From positions 62,001 to 126,000 of the forward strand of contig CAADHD010000010.1 of NCBI GenBank assembly GCA_900696575.1: a DNA stretch of 64,000 nucleotides, read 5' to 3'. The DNA is from an uncultured Bacteroidota bacterium (GTDB lineage: Bacteria > Bacteroidota > Bacteroidia > AKYH767-A > OLB10). The translations under genes were made by a program, and so were the position numbers. Below the pieces are notes generated by a model. That model was not told the DNA's origin and searched no databases. It saw only the letters and a program-made list of their open reading frames with translations. Positions 34,364-43,555 of this stretch are shown here, one piece after another; within the stretch, counting starts at the first letter, position 1, and every line of letters begins with the position of its first letter.

Positions 34364-36784
34364 TTACCGTATGGATGGCTCACTCAATAACTTTCTGAAC
34401 AAAAGCGAAGAGCCGGCAACCGCAAATACCACAAGACTAATGGTGCTGACGGGCATCAGAATGGCAGCAAATACAGGCGTAAGTTTTCCGACAGCCGCCA
34501 CACTTACGGCAACAAGGTTGTACATCAGGGCAAGGATAAAACTGAGATGGATAACAGCAACAGCTCTTTTTGAAAGTTTCAGCAACTGCGGTAAGCATGT
34601 AAGCTGCGAACTATCTAACAATCCATCGCAGGAAGGAGAGAAATTATTTACTGAATCGTTTACGGCAAGGCCGGCATGGCTTTGCAGCAATGCGCCTGTA
34701 TCGTTTAGCCCATCGCCCATCATCAGCACTTTCTTTCCTTGCTTTTGCAACAGTTCAATGTACTGCTGCTTATCGGCCGGTTTTGCTTCAAAAATCATTG
34801 GCACATCACCGAAAAGAGTTTTCAGAAACTCACGGTCAGCATCTTTATCTCCGCTTATCAGGTGCATGGAGTAGCCATCTTTTTTCAATTGGCTTATCAT
34901 GCTTTTTGTTCCCTCGCGGTATTTTATTCCGACCGATGCATAGCCTTTGTATTCATCATTAATTTCAATATGAATGCTGGTGGATCGGGCCACATCAGCC
35001 TTCCTTCCGGTAAAAGACAACGAGCCTATTTTAATTCTTATTCCATCCACCTCTCCACTAATTCCGGCACCGGGTATCTCAGAAAAACTTTTTATTTCAG
35101 TCATCCAGTTTCTTTTTCCGTTTTCCCGAATAAGTCTATCCAGCAACATCCGGCTCAGCGGATGAGTTGATTGCCTGAGCAGCAACATCACGGCATTCAT
35201 TTCCATCTCACTCAACAGATCAAAATGTAATTGAATAACAGGATGCTCATTGTCGGTAAGCGTTCCTGTTTTGTCAAACACAATAGTGTCCACATTGGCA
35301 AGCTGCTCCAACACCTGATGATTGCGCAGATAAATTTTCTTTCGGCCCAACAGGCGCAGCACATTACCGAAAGTAAATGGCGAAGAAAGCAGCAACGCAC
35401 AGGCACAGGCAATAACCAGTACTGAGGTAAATGCATGAATAGCCACTGCCTGATTATGCCATTGCCAGTAAACAAACGAGCCTGTGGCCACGCTGAAAGT
35501 AACAGCCATAAACCACTGCGTAATCTTTTCGGTAAGTTTTTTAAACAAGCTCTGATGCTGCTTCTTGCCCGAGAGATTCCACAGGCTTTCCAAATGCTTT
35601 TTAGAAGCAATGTTTTTTACCATTACAGAAATAAGGCTTCCTTTCTGTCTTCCTCCGGCATAAATCGTTTCACCCTTATGCACTTCGGATAAACGGCTTT
35701 CTCCTGAAATGAAACTGTAATCAATCCAGGCCGTGCCTTCTCTGAGGATAGAATCAAACGGTATGATTTCATTGTTGCGGATAAGGGCAATCTGCCCCGG
35801 CTTTACTTCTTCCACCGGAAGGCTTCTTTCAACTCCACCATCCGAAACAGTAACAGCCATCGGGAAATAAGAATTGAATTCGCGGTCGAAACGAAGCCAG
35901 TCGAAGGTGTAATCCTGAAATTTTCTTCCTATCAGCATAAAGAAAACCAAACCTGTCATGCTGTCGAAATAGCCGGGGCCGGCAGCCGTTATTACGTCAT
36001 AAACGCTGCGCAGCATCATGGCTATGATACCTATGGAAATAGGCAGGTCAATAACAGCCGTGCGTTGAAGCAGTCCCTGCCAGGAATTTCCGAAGAACAC
36101 CCCAGCACTGTAAAAAAACACCGGAAGTGAAAGCAACAGGTTGAGATAGGGAAAAAACCTCTCGAGTTTAACATCACCTAAACTGCCTCCCGAAAAGTAT
36201 TCAGGTAAAGAGAGCATCATGATATTGGCAAAGCAGAATCCGGCAACACCAATCCGGTAAGTGAGGTTTTTGTAAGAAGGTACTCCGGCAACTGCATTCG
36301 CTTTTTCACTTTCAATGAGCGGACGGTATCCTAAACGTGTTATCAGATTGGCAACGGATGCCATGGTTGTTTTCTGTTCATCCAGAATGAGTGTAAGTTG
36401 TTTTCCTGTAAAGTCAACGCGGGAAGTAAGAATGCCGGAATCCATTCTTGGCAAATGCTCCAGCAGCCATATACAGCTGCTGCAGTGCATGGAAGGAATA
36501 CGCCATCGGAAATGAATGAAGCTGCCTTCGCGGTAATGAATCAGTTTGTTTTTTACCTCAGGCTCATTCAGAAAATCAAAAACTCCCGTTTCGGTTTTGT
36601 TGCCGGGGTTCTGCGATAATGAATAATACGTACACAGGTTGTTTTCTTTCAGCAAATCATAAACAAGGCTGCATCCCTCGCAACAAAATTTCCTATCATC
36701 GTGAATAATAATGTCTTTACATAACGGCTCCCCGCAGTGGTAACATAATTGTTTTTCGGCAACCGTTTTCGTTTTATGAACCAT
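34364..36784 (-). CDS. ccoI: Cu(+)-exporting P-type ATPase CcoI/FixI
   Basis: 806 residues from MVHKTKTVAEKQLCYHCGEP; ten more codons are open upstream. An N-terminal Cys-rich domain (CYHCGEP, CCEGCSLVYDLL) precedes a heavy-metal-associated domain with MHCSSC, eight membrane helices, phosphorylation motif D504-KTGTLT, the STHPLS His-Pro of the nucleotide domain and hinge MMGDGLND. This fits pumps that supply copper for cbb3 assembly. The membrane metal motif, normally CPC, reads C460-A-C462; I checked the codons (TGT GCC TGT). See findings. Confidence 0.94.
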   Translation of the reverse strand: MVHKTKTVAEKQLCYHCGEPLCKDIIIHDDRKFCCEGCSLVYDLLKENNLCTYYSLSQNPGNKTETGVFDFLNEPEVKNKLIHYREGSFIHFRWRIPSMHCSSCIWLLEHLPRMDSGILTSRVDFTGKQLTLILDEQKTTMASVANLITRLGYRPLIESEKANAVAGVPSYKNLTYRIGVAGFCFANIMMLSLPEYFSGGSLGDVKLERFFPYLNLLLSLPVFFYSAGVFFGNSWQGLLQRTAVIDLPISIGIIAMMLRSVYDVITAAGPGYFDSMTGLVFFMLIGRKFQDYTFDWLRFDREFNSYFPMAVTVSDGGVERSLPVEEVKPGQIALIRNNEIIPFDSILREGTAWIDYSFISGESRLSEVHKGETIYAGGRQKGSLISVMVKNIASKKHLESLWNLSGKKQHQSLFKKLTEKITQWFMAVTFSVATGSFVYWQWHNQAVAIHAFTSVLVIACACALLLSSPFTFGNVLRLLGRKKIYLRNHQVLEQLANVDTIVFDKTGTLTDNEHPVIQLHFDLLSEMEMNAVMLLLRQSTHPLSRMLLDRLIRENGKRNWMTEIKSFSEIPGAGISGEVDGIRIKIGSLSFTGRKADVARSTSIHIEINDEYKGYASVGIKYREGTKSMISQLKKDGYSMHLISGDKDADREFLKTLFGDVPMIFEAKPADKQQYIELLQKQGKKVLMMGDGLNDTGALLQSHAGLAVNDSVNNFSPSCDGLLDSSQLTCLPQLLKLSKRAVAVIHLSFILALMYNLVAVSVAAVGKLTPVFAAILMPVSTISLVVFAVAGSSLLFRKLLSEPSIR

Positions 36785-36934
36785 ACACTTTACCGCAGGC
36801 AATTTTAAATGCAACCAACAACATGAATGGATGAGTTTTAGGGATCAGAAGTATGATGAAAGTCATGATTCAAAACAAAACCTGCGGATGAGCATTAGTA
36901 GCATTGATGACCTTCCTCACATTATCGATTATAG

Positions 36935-37456
36935 ATGATGAATGACATTTGCAGCATGATAACACTAAACGCAGCTCACTGGCATTTAATGCTGAATCAT
37001 TTTCCGGTAATCGGAACATTGACCGGTTTCCTGATCTTACTTGCTTCGTTTTTATTCAGGAATAAAACGCTACTTAATACCGGCCTCATCATATTTGTTG
37101 TGGCAGCACTGCTGACCATTCCGGCATACCTGACCGGAGAAGGCGCAGAAGAGGTGCTTGAAAATGTTGCAGGCTTAAATGCTGAACAGGCTGTGGAACT
37201 GCATGAGGAAGCAGCCGAACCGGCCATGATTGCCATGCAGGTTCTCGGAGCGTTATCGCTGATAAGCTTAATCCTTGCATGGATGAGCAAAAAAAACACC
37301 GTGAAAATTCTGAATCCTCTGATATGTTTTTTCGGCCTTATCGTATTTGCCATGATGGCCAGAGTAGCCAACATGGGCGGAGAAATAAGACATTCGGAAA
37401 TACGTGGCAGTACATTCAAAATGCAGATGCAGGAAAAAAAACATGATGATGATTAA
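36935..37456 (+). CDS. DUF2231-like membrane protein
   Basis: 173 residues, four membrane helices. The opening AAHWHLMLNHFPVIGTL carries the His/Pro pattern of DUF2231 (COG4244), whose conserved histidines suggest haem or metal binding. Another His is in GGEIRHSEI after helix 4. Function unknown. ATG codons at 36935, 36938 and 36956 are all possible starts; a near -7 box at 36944-36951 would favour later transcription and the last one. It faces ccoI across a 150-bp spacer and is followed 12 bases later by osmC. Confidence 0.75.
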   Translation: MMNDICSMITLNAAHWHLMLNHFPVIGTLTGFLILLASFLFRNKTLLNTGLIIFVVAALLTIPAYLTGEGAEEVLENVAGLNAEQAVELHEEAAEPAMIAMQVLGALSLISLILAWMSKKNTVKILNPLICFFGLIVFAMMARVANMGGEIRHSEIRGSTFKMQMQEKKHDDD

Positions 37457-37468
37457 AAAAGACAGACT

Positions 37469-37909
37469 ATGTCAGAAGAACTAAAAACAACAGTAGTGCA
37501 TCAGGCAGAGACAACCTGGCAAGAAGGGATGCATTTCATATCGATAGTAAACGGGCATTCGGTAAGGCTTGATGCAGCCTCACAGTTTGGCGGTTACGAT
37601 CAAGGCCCCAGACCCAAAGAATTGATGCTCTCGGCATTGACCGGATGTACAGGCATGGATGTGGTTTCACTTCTTAATAAAATGCGGGTTCCGTTTTCAG
37701 GATTCTCTATTGAAGTAAAAGCCAATCTAACGCAGGAGCATCCGAAGTATTACGACCGTGTGCACCTGATTTACCGCATCAGTGCTTCAGAAAACAATCG
37801 CGATAAAATTGAAAAAGCCATTAACCTGTCGCAGGAAAAATACTGCGGAGTGAGTTTTATGTTTAAAAAGTTTGCTGAGGTGAGTTATGAGTTGGTGATC
37901 ACTACCTGA
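37469..37909 (+). CDS. OsmC family peroxiredoxin-like protein
   Basis: 146 residues, cytoplasmic. It has the two redox cysteines of the OsmC/Ohr fold: the first in LTGCTGMDVVSLL and the second in KYCGVSFMF. Members reduce organic or fatty-acid hydroperoxides or act in thiol chemistry. It closely follows the DUF2231 gene and is probably co-transcribed with it. Confidence 0.9.
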   Translation: MSEELKTTVVHQAETTWQEGMHFISIVNGHSVRLDAASQFGGYDQGPRPKELMLSALTGCTGMDVVSLLNKMRVPFSGFSIEVKANLTQEHPKYYDRVHLIYRISASENNRDKIEKAINLSQEKYCGVSFMFKKFAEVSYELVITT

Positions 37910-37983
37910 TTACGGGGCATTTCCTTCGCGGATTGGAAGCCGCAATAAAAAAAGGCCATACTTTTGATAGTAAATCCATCCGT

Positions 37984-38550
37984 ATGAAACAAACCCTTTG
38001 TTTTTGTCTGTTTTTTATTCTCCCCATCCATTTTACAGTTGCCCAGGAAACTTATTGTGAAGCCTGTTCACGCGAAGCATGGCTGGGCGATTCAGCAGCT
38101 ATCAACAAATTCATTGCAAACTGCGGAGTAATAGATACGATCAGCATTGATTCACTTAGCAATTCTGTAAAAGAAAAAGCAGCTTATCAGAAAATCACCA
38201 TGAAGCTGAACAGCGGAAAAGTGATGTATGCTGACAGCATTTATCTTGTTGCTCAGCAAATGCCTTCTTTTCCCGGAGGAGAAAGAGCGCTTTTAAAATT
38301 TCTGAATACGCATTTGAATTATCCAGCCTCTGCTAAGCAAGCCGGGATTTCGGGAACTGTTTATCTCAAATTTATAATTGAGCGCAACGGAGAGCTTAGT
38401 CAAATCAAAGTACTTCGCGGAACTAACAGTGAATGCGATAAGGAAGCAATACGTGTACTTCAGTCATTCCCCAAATGGAATCCCGGAATGCATAAAGGCC
38501 AGCCGGTGAGAGTACTATATCATTTGCCGGTAAAGTTTGCTTTGAAGTAA
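37984..38550 (+). CDS. Exported protein with TonB C-terminal domain
   Basis: 188 residues from MKQTLCFCLFFILPIHFTVAQ, a cleaved signal peptide. The N-terminal part has ETYCEACSREAW and a third Cys (ANCGV), a small Cys-bearing unit. Residues about 95-188 are a TonB C-terminal domain (YPASAKQAGISGTVYLKFIIERNG ... FPKWNPGMHKGQPV). It lacks the inner-membrane anchor and proline-rich linker of a real TonB, so it is more likely a free periplasmic protein using this fold than an energy transducer. Convergent with the cyclase gene. Confidence 0.8.
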   Translation: MKQTLCFCLFFILPIHFTVAQETYCEACSREAWLGDSAAINKFIANCGVIDTISIDSLSNSVKEKAAYQKITMKLNSGKVMYADSIYLVAQQMPSFPGGERALLKFLNTHLNYPASAKQAGISGTVYLKFIIERNGELSQIKVLRGTNSECDKEAIRVLQSFPKWNPGMHKGQPVRVLYHLPVKFALK

Positions 38551-38571
38551 AATCGAAAAGTTCTTTATTCG

Positions 38572-40626
38572 TTAGGCATTTTCCACAAAATACATATCAA
38601 TCTCTCCTTTATTCTTAGCCTGAATCTTTCCACGATGTACACAAGTGAATTTATTCTTCACCAATTCAAAGGTAGCCCCGCTGATATTGATCTTTCCGGT
38701 TTCGCCACTTGATTCCATCCTTGATGCAATGTTTACGGTATCGCCCCAAATGTCGTAGGCGTATTTTTTGATACCGACAATTCCGGCAACTACCGGCCCG
38801 GTATGAATGCCGATTCTGATTTCGAAAAAAGATTTTCCGGCTGTTTTGCGTACTTGAGATTCACGTAACATAAACGCACGGATATCCATGGCAGCACGAA
38901 TGGTATCTTCTGCATTGGTTACAGTAGGAACAGGCAGCCCTCCGGCACACATATATGCATCGCCAATGGTTTTAATTTTTTCAATACCATACTTAGATAT
39001 AATTTTATCAAACTCAATGTAGCAGAAATTAATTTCGTTTACCAGGTCTTGTGGCGATAATTTTTCGGCAGTAACGGTGAAGTCAATAAAATCAGTAAAC
39101 ATCACTGTTACTTCCTTGTAATGCCTTGCCCGGGTGGTGCCTTTCGATTTAAGCTCAGCTGCTATTTCGGCAGGTAAAATATTTAAAAGCAACTCATCAC
39201 TTCGCTTCTTCTCGTTCCCAATTTGTTTTTTCTTCCTGTTGTTCAAATAGGCAAAAATCATAACCAGCAGCAAGCCTGCCAATAAAAAATATTTCTGTTG
39301 TCTGTTTTTTTTAATTTCAATCATGGAAAGCGCCTGTTTCTTTTCCTGTTCAATTTTAATCAACGTTTCTCTTTTCTCGTACTCGTACTGAAATTGTGAT
39401 TTTAAAGCGGCTTTTCGGTTCAGGTCGTTTTGAATGCTGTCGCGCATGGTGATGTATAAATCATACATAAGAAAGGCCTGATGCCAGTCGCCTTTATCTC
39501 GGTATAATTTGAGAAGATTTCCGGCAGCATTGCCAATAGGAGCAGGAAAGCCGAGTTCCATTGCTTTTTTTAAGGAAAACTGCAGATAAGTTTGCGCTTC
39601 GGGGTAATTTTTCTTTTCGAGGAAAGAGGCCCCCAACAGGTTAGCAACCGTTGCCGTTCCCAGTTTATCGCCCAACTCCTGAAAAATGGCCAGGCTTTTA
39701 CGGAAAGCGTTCTCTGCTTCAGCTATGGCCGAAGTTTTCTGATAAACGATTCCTTTGTTTTTAAGAGTATAGGCAATTCCCTGCTTGTCATCCAACTCTG
39801 TTCTTAACGCCAATGCATTGTTGAAATAATGCAAAGCGGAATCAAATCTTGAATTTTCTTCATGCATTCCGCCAAGGCCGTTATAAATATAACCCATACT
39901 GTATTTGCTGTTAGTAGCCACTGCCTTTTCCAATGCCCGTCTGTAATAAGCAAACGCACTCTCATACTCCTTTTGTTCCCGATATACAGCTCCTATATTT
40001 TGCATTGCCGTTATTACCCCATCGTTCGATTTTAAATTTTCTTCAATAAACAGCGACCGCTGGTAATAATTCAGAGCTTCTTCAATCCTGCCCTGACCAG
40101 CATAAATTAAACCGATATTGTTAAGGATAGTTGAGATGCCAGCGCTGTCGTTTAAAGTTTTTCTGATTTCCAGACTTCGAAAATTATAATTTAAAGCTTC
40201 TTCGATTCTTCCCTGATCTTTATAAATAGCAGCAATATTGCCAAGCAAGATTGCTTCATTTTTTTTGTCCTTGGATTTTCTGGCCAGTTCCAGAGCATTA
40301 TAATTAAAATCAAGCGCTTTGCCAATGTTGCCGCTCTGCTCATATAAATAAGCCAGCCACCCGTAGGCATTGGTAAGCCCCACACTATATCTTATTTGTT
40401 TTGAAATTTTTTCTGCCTCTTCAAAGTATGGGATGGCAGCGGCAGGAGAATGCTGGTAGTAGCCTTCCGCTATTTTGAACAGCAACTGAACTTTTGCTGT
40501 ATCCGGCAAAGAATTGTCTAGCAATTTCTTCAGAGAGTCGGTTTCCGATTCTTTCAGCGGCCATGCATAGGTAATGCTGCACATGCCAAAGAGATAAATC
40601 CAAATGAGAATAAAGTGTTTATTCAT
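38572..40626 (-). CDS. TPR-repeat class III adenylate cyclase
   Basis: 684 residues. A signal peptide (MNKHFILIWIYLFGMCSITYAW), about nine tetratricopeptide repeats (roughly 40-380, for example ALNYYQRSLFIEENL), a coiled segment, one membrane helix (YFLLAGLLLVMIFAYL) and a cytoplasmic catalytic domain (about 500-684). Metal aspartates lie in VMFTDFIDF and IGDAYM. Adenine-selecting Lys (EKIKTIGDAY) and Asp (YDIWGDTVN), and the transition-state Asn/Arg in NIASRM, indicate an active ATP cyclase. The TPRs would lie in the periplasm and could sense proteins there. It is followed by a related cyclase. Confidence 0.9.
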   Translation of the reverse strand: MNKHFILIWIYLFGMCSITYAWPLKESETDSLKKLLDNSLPDTAKVQLLFKIAEGYYQHSPAAAIPYFEEAEKISKQIRYSVGLTNAYGWLAYLYEQSGNIGKALDFNYNALELARKSKDKKNEAILLGNIAAIYKDQGRIEEALNYNFRSLEIRKTLNDSAGISTILNNIGLIYAGQGRIEEALNYYQRSLFIEENLKSNDGVITAMQNIGAVYREQKEYESAFAYYRRALEKAVATNSKYSMGYIYNGLGGMHEENSRFDSALHYFNNALALRTELDDKQGIAYTLKNKGIVYQKTSAIAEAENAFRKSLAIFQELGDKLGTATVANLLGASFLEKKNYPEAQTYLQFSLKKAMELGFPAPIGNAAGNLLKLYRDKGDWHQAFLMYDLYITMRDSIQNDLNRKAALKSQFQYEYEKRETLIKIEQEKKQALSMIEIKKNRQQKYFLLAGLLLVMIFAYLNNRKKKQIGNEKKRSDELLLNILPAEIAAELKSKGTTRARHYKEVTVMFTDFIDFTVTAEKLSPQDLVNEINFCYIEFDKIISKYGIEKIKTIGDAYMCAGGLPVPTVTNAEDTIRAAMDIRAFMLRESQVRKTAGKSFFEIRIGIHTGPVVAGIVGIKKYAYDIWGDTVNIASRMESSGETGKINISGATFELVKNKFTCVHRGKIQAKNKGEIDMYFVENA
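38672..38741 (-). repeat. 70-bp block identical to 40753-40822
   Basis: An exact 70-base match within the catalytic domains of the two adjacent cyclases, spanning the codons for TVNIASRMESSGETGKINIS and flanks. It is longer than protein conservation alone needs, because third codon positions also agree. Confidence 0.85.
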
Positions 40627-40652
40627 AATCAACCTGAAAGTAAACCCGATAA

Positions 40653-41936
40653 TTAAACATTACTGACAAAGTACATATCCACTTCACCGATATTTTTAGC
40701 CATCACTTTGCCGCGAAACTCGCAGCGGAAACGGTTTTTAATCAGTTCATAAGTAGCCCCGCTGATATTGATCTTTCCGGTTTCGCCACTTGATTCCATC
40801 CTTGATGCAATGTTTACGGTATTGCCCCAAATATCATAAGCAAACTTTTTGGTACCTACAATACCTGCAACTACCGGTCCGGTATGAATACCTGTTCGTA
40901 ATTCAAAAAACGGCTTTCCCTGCTGTTGTCTTTCTGCCATATAATTACTCATGAATGTCTTAATATCCAAAGCTGCAGAAATGACATCAAACGGATGCGT
41001 TGTGTTTTCTTCAGGAATACCACCGGCACACATATAGGCATCGCCAACGGTTTTTATCTTTTCCACTCCGTTTTTTTCCATGATCAGATCGAATGCGCTG
41101 TAACAGTAATTTATTTCTGCAACGAGTTCTTCAGGTGTCATCTTTTCCGAAATGCCGGTGAAGTTTTTAAAGTCAGTGAACATAACAGTTGCTGATTCGA
41201 AAAACTTTGCTTTGGCGCTGCCGGTGGCTTTCAGTTCTTCGGCTGTTTCTTCGGGGAGGATATTCAGCAGCAGGTTGTCTGACTTTTGTTTCTCTTCGGC
41301 AATCAGCTTATTTCTTTTCTCCAATAAATTTTCCTGTCTTGCATTTTCAGATTTGAAGTAGAACACAATAAGGAAGATGATAACAAACATGGTTACATGA
41401 TTCACCACATACAGGTTTTCACCATCCGGCATGAACAGCACCGGATTCATTACTGCGAAAGAGTATTTGCAAACGGCAAAAGCAACAGCATTCAACAGAA
41501 AATAGGAAACCACGGTAATCCATTGCCTGAAAAAAAGCATGGAGGCTATACTGCCGGCAACAAGAATGTATTCTGCTGCATCTACTTCACCATGAGTGAT
41601 GGCAAATACGGAATAACAAATGACATTATAAATGTTGAAGAAATGGCAGGCGGCCAGATGCCTGTGAAAATGATTCAGCGAAAGTGTGATAAGCATTGCC
41701 ACTACTCCCTGAAAACTTTCCCAGAAAGTAAGCCGGTGTGCTTTGTCGGAATAGCCGATGCAATACAAAGCGAGAATAATGGCCGACATGGCACAGATGC
41801 CATTCAGCAATCTTGAACGTTTCTTTTCCCAGTCGCTTAGGGAATCGGTAATACCGATGGTGATGATTCTTTGCCATATACGGGCAATGAACCAACGTTC
41901 TTTTTTCTCAGCAGTATGAATTGCCGCAGTATTCAT
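40653..41936 (-). CDS. Membrane-bound class III adenylate cyclase
   Basis: 427 residues. The N-terminal half (about 45-205) has about six membrane helices. A short linker coil (ENARQENLLEKRNKLIAEEKQ) follows, then a catalytic domain (about 240-427). Active-site residues are complete: Asp in VMFTDFKNF and VGDAYM, Lys in EKIKTVGDAY, Asp in YDIWGNTVN, Asn/Arg in NIASRM. It probably makes cAMP as a homodimer. It shares the linker motif LLLNILPEETAEEL with the neighbouring cyclase, implying tandem duplication with new sensor parts. Confidence 0.9.
   Translation of the reverse strand: MNTAAIHTAEKKERWFIARIWQRIITIGITDSLSDWEKKRSRLLNGICAMSAIILALYCIGYSDKAHRLTFWESFQGVVAMLITLSLNHFHRHLAACHFFNIYNVICYSVFAITHGEVDAAEYILVAGSIASMLFFRQWITVVSYFLLNAVAFAVCKYSFAVMNPVLFMPDGENLYVVNHVTMFVIIFLIVFYFKSENARQENLLEKRNKLIAEEKQKSDNLLLNILPEETAEELKATGSAKAKFFESATVMFTDFKNFTGISEKMTPEELVAEINYCYSAFDLIMEKNGVEKIKTVGDAYMCAGGIPEENTTHPFDVISAALDIKTFMSNYMAERQQQGKPFFELRTGIHTGPVVAGIVGTKKFAYDIWGNTVNIASRMESSGETGKINISGATYELIKNRFRCEFRGKVMAKNIGEVDMYFVSNV
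40753..40822 (-). repeat. 70-bp block identical to 38672-38741
   Basis: The second member of the exact 70-base direct repeat described at 38672; same strand and same reading frame. Confidence 0.85.
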
Positions 41937-41942
41937 TTGGAA

Positions 41943-43502
41943 TCAAATGCCGAGTTGCGATTTCCAATAAGAGTTAAGAAAAACATTATCAGGATCCATT
42001 TGACTGCGAAGTTTAAGGAAATCATTCCAGCGGGGATATTGCGAAGCAAAGTAAGCAGGATTCTCATTGGTGGATGCAGGCGGTAAAAATTTTCCCCAAT
42101 GCAAACGGAAAGGGATATCTTTCTCTTTAAATAAATCCCAGAATATCTGATAGTAATTAATGTCTGCCGATGTGTTTACGTCAAACCGCATCAAGTTTAA
42201 ACGGATAGTGTCATGTCCGTAAGCAGGGCTCAACCAGAAGTTGCTGCGCTTTGTACCAAGCACCTCAACGGTATAATAACTCACTAAAGAATTGCCTTGA
42301 GACTGGTAATAATCGTTGAGTGTGTTTACAGCAAGCCGGGCATTGTCAGCCGAAATCCAGAACTCGGTGTAAACAAGGCTCATCATGTTATTAGAAAATT
42401 CAATGGTATCCATCGGAAGGCTACCGTTCCAATAGTCCCAGAATTGCTTTGACGGATTTTTATCGGTAGTCATCGGGAAATACATATTTATCATAAACGG
42501 ATACAGGTAAGGAGCCAAAGCATCTACAGCCGGCTTAATCATTGCCCAGTCTTTCGAATTTCCGAAAATGTCGTACAGCCACTGCGGATAATTGGCAATG
42601 ACACGATAACCGGTACCGGCAACAGCTTCTGCCGGCAATGTAGAACCAAATAATTTTGGAAATACCGGTGAATAGGGATTAGGTTTAAAGTCAGGCGGAA
42701 TTCCTGTTTGCTGATTGTAATCAGAGGGCTGCATGGTACGTGCCTTCCATGCTATCATTCTTTTTAAAGTGGGATAAGGCCACCAAAGCATTCGCGCAAA
42801 CTCTGTTGAAGAAAGATAATCTTTCAGCGAAAGCTGTTCAGCATTTCCTTCCCCAAAAAAATCAAAATCGCATTGATCCTGCGGAGTTACTTTTTCCTGC
42901 CCGATGATGTTGAATGCAGGAACACATTGAAGCGTTACCGAGGTAATCACTCCAAGCAATCCTATGGAAACTCCGATAGCGAAAAAAGGGTTGTCCGGGT
43001 CTTCAGATCTTGTAAACGTTTTTGCAGTTCCTGTTCCGTCAATCAAACGGATGGCCACAATGCAATCGTCAAACGAATGAGTCATGCTGCCTCCCTGCGA
43101 ACCGGTAGAGATAAATCCGGCAATGGTCTGATGTGCGGCATCAGGAACATTTTGCAATGACCATCCTTTCTGATTTAACTGGAAATAAAGATTGTTGGTG
43201 TTATCAGTTTTTGAAGTTCCGGAAGGGTCAAACGGATCCCAGGCTAAGTTGCAACCACCGCCAACGGTTACCTGCATGTTTGTTTCATCAAATGAAACAG
43301 ACCGCATCCGGTCTAATTCCATGTTGATGTTAGTGCCGGGACCCATCAATGAAAATCCATCGGTATAAATGGCAGCGTTAACTGACTGCGCAGCGCCACG
43401 CACACGTACCTGAAGTTTGTTTTTGACAGCAAACTGAACCAGGTCAATAATGTCTTGTTCAGTATTGGGGTGGTAGAGGCCGTTAGAGTCTGGGGAGATC
43501 AT
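41943..43502 (-). CDS. FAD-linked oxidoreductase, aldonolactone-oxidase-like (paralogue 1)
   Basis: 519 residues. The FAD-binding type 4 (PCMH/VAO) domain (about 8-190) has RGAAQSVNAA and the TIAGFISTGSQGGSMTHSFDD segment. The C-terminal ALO-type domain ends HWGKFLPP ... YPRWNDFLKLRSQMDPDNVFLN. The HWGK and DPxxxFLN patterns are typical of aldonolactone/alditol oxidases. At the position where family members may bind FAD covalently through His, this protein has Gln39. No signal peptide. Substrate unknown; a sugar lactone or alcohol is possible. Confidence 0.85.
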   Translation of the reverse strand: MISPDSNGLYHPNTEQDIIDLVQFAVKNKLQVRVRGAAQSVNAAIYTDGFSLMGPGTNINMELDRMRSVSFDETNMQVTVGGGCNLAWDPFDPSGTSKTDNTNNLYFQLNQKGWSLQNVPDAAHQTIAGFISTGSQGGSMTHSFDDCIVAIRLIDGTGTAKTFTRSEDPDNPFFAIGVSIGLLGVITSVTLQCVPAFNIIGQEKVTPQDQCDFDFFGEGNAEQLSLKDYLSSTEFARMLWWPYPTLKRMIAWKARTMQPSDYNQQTGIPPDFKPNPYSPVFPKLFGSTLPAEAVAGTGYRVIANYPQWLYDIFGNSKDWAMIKPAVDALAPYLYPFMINMYFPMTTDKNPSKQFWDYWNGSLPMDTIEFSNNMMSLVYTEFWISADNARLAVNTLNDYYQSQGNSLVSYYTVEVLGTKRSNFWLSPAYGHDTIRLNLMRFDVNTSADINYYQIFWDLFKEKDIPFRLHWGKFLPPASTNENPAYFASQYPRWNDFLKLRSQMDPDNVFLNSYWKSQLGI

Positions 43503-43555
43503 AAGGTGAGGAGGATTAACGAATACGAATTATTTCGAATTTACAAATAGCAGCT

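Noticed and set aside
36840-36900. FNR-type site upstream of ccoI
   Set aside because: ATGATGAAAGTCATGATT has short symmetry only and does not fit TTGAT-N4-ATCAA.
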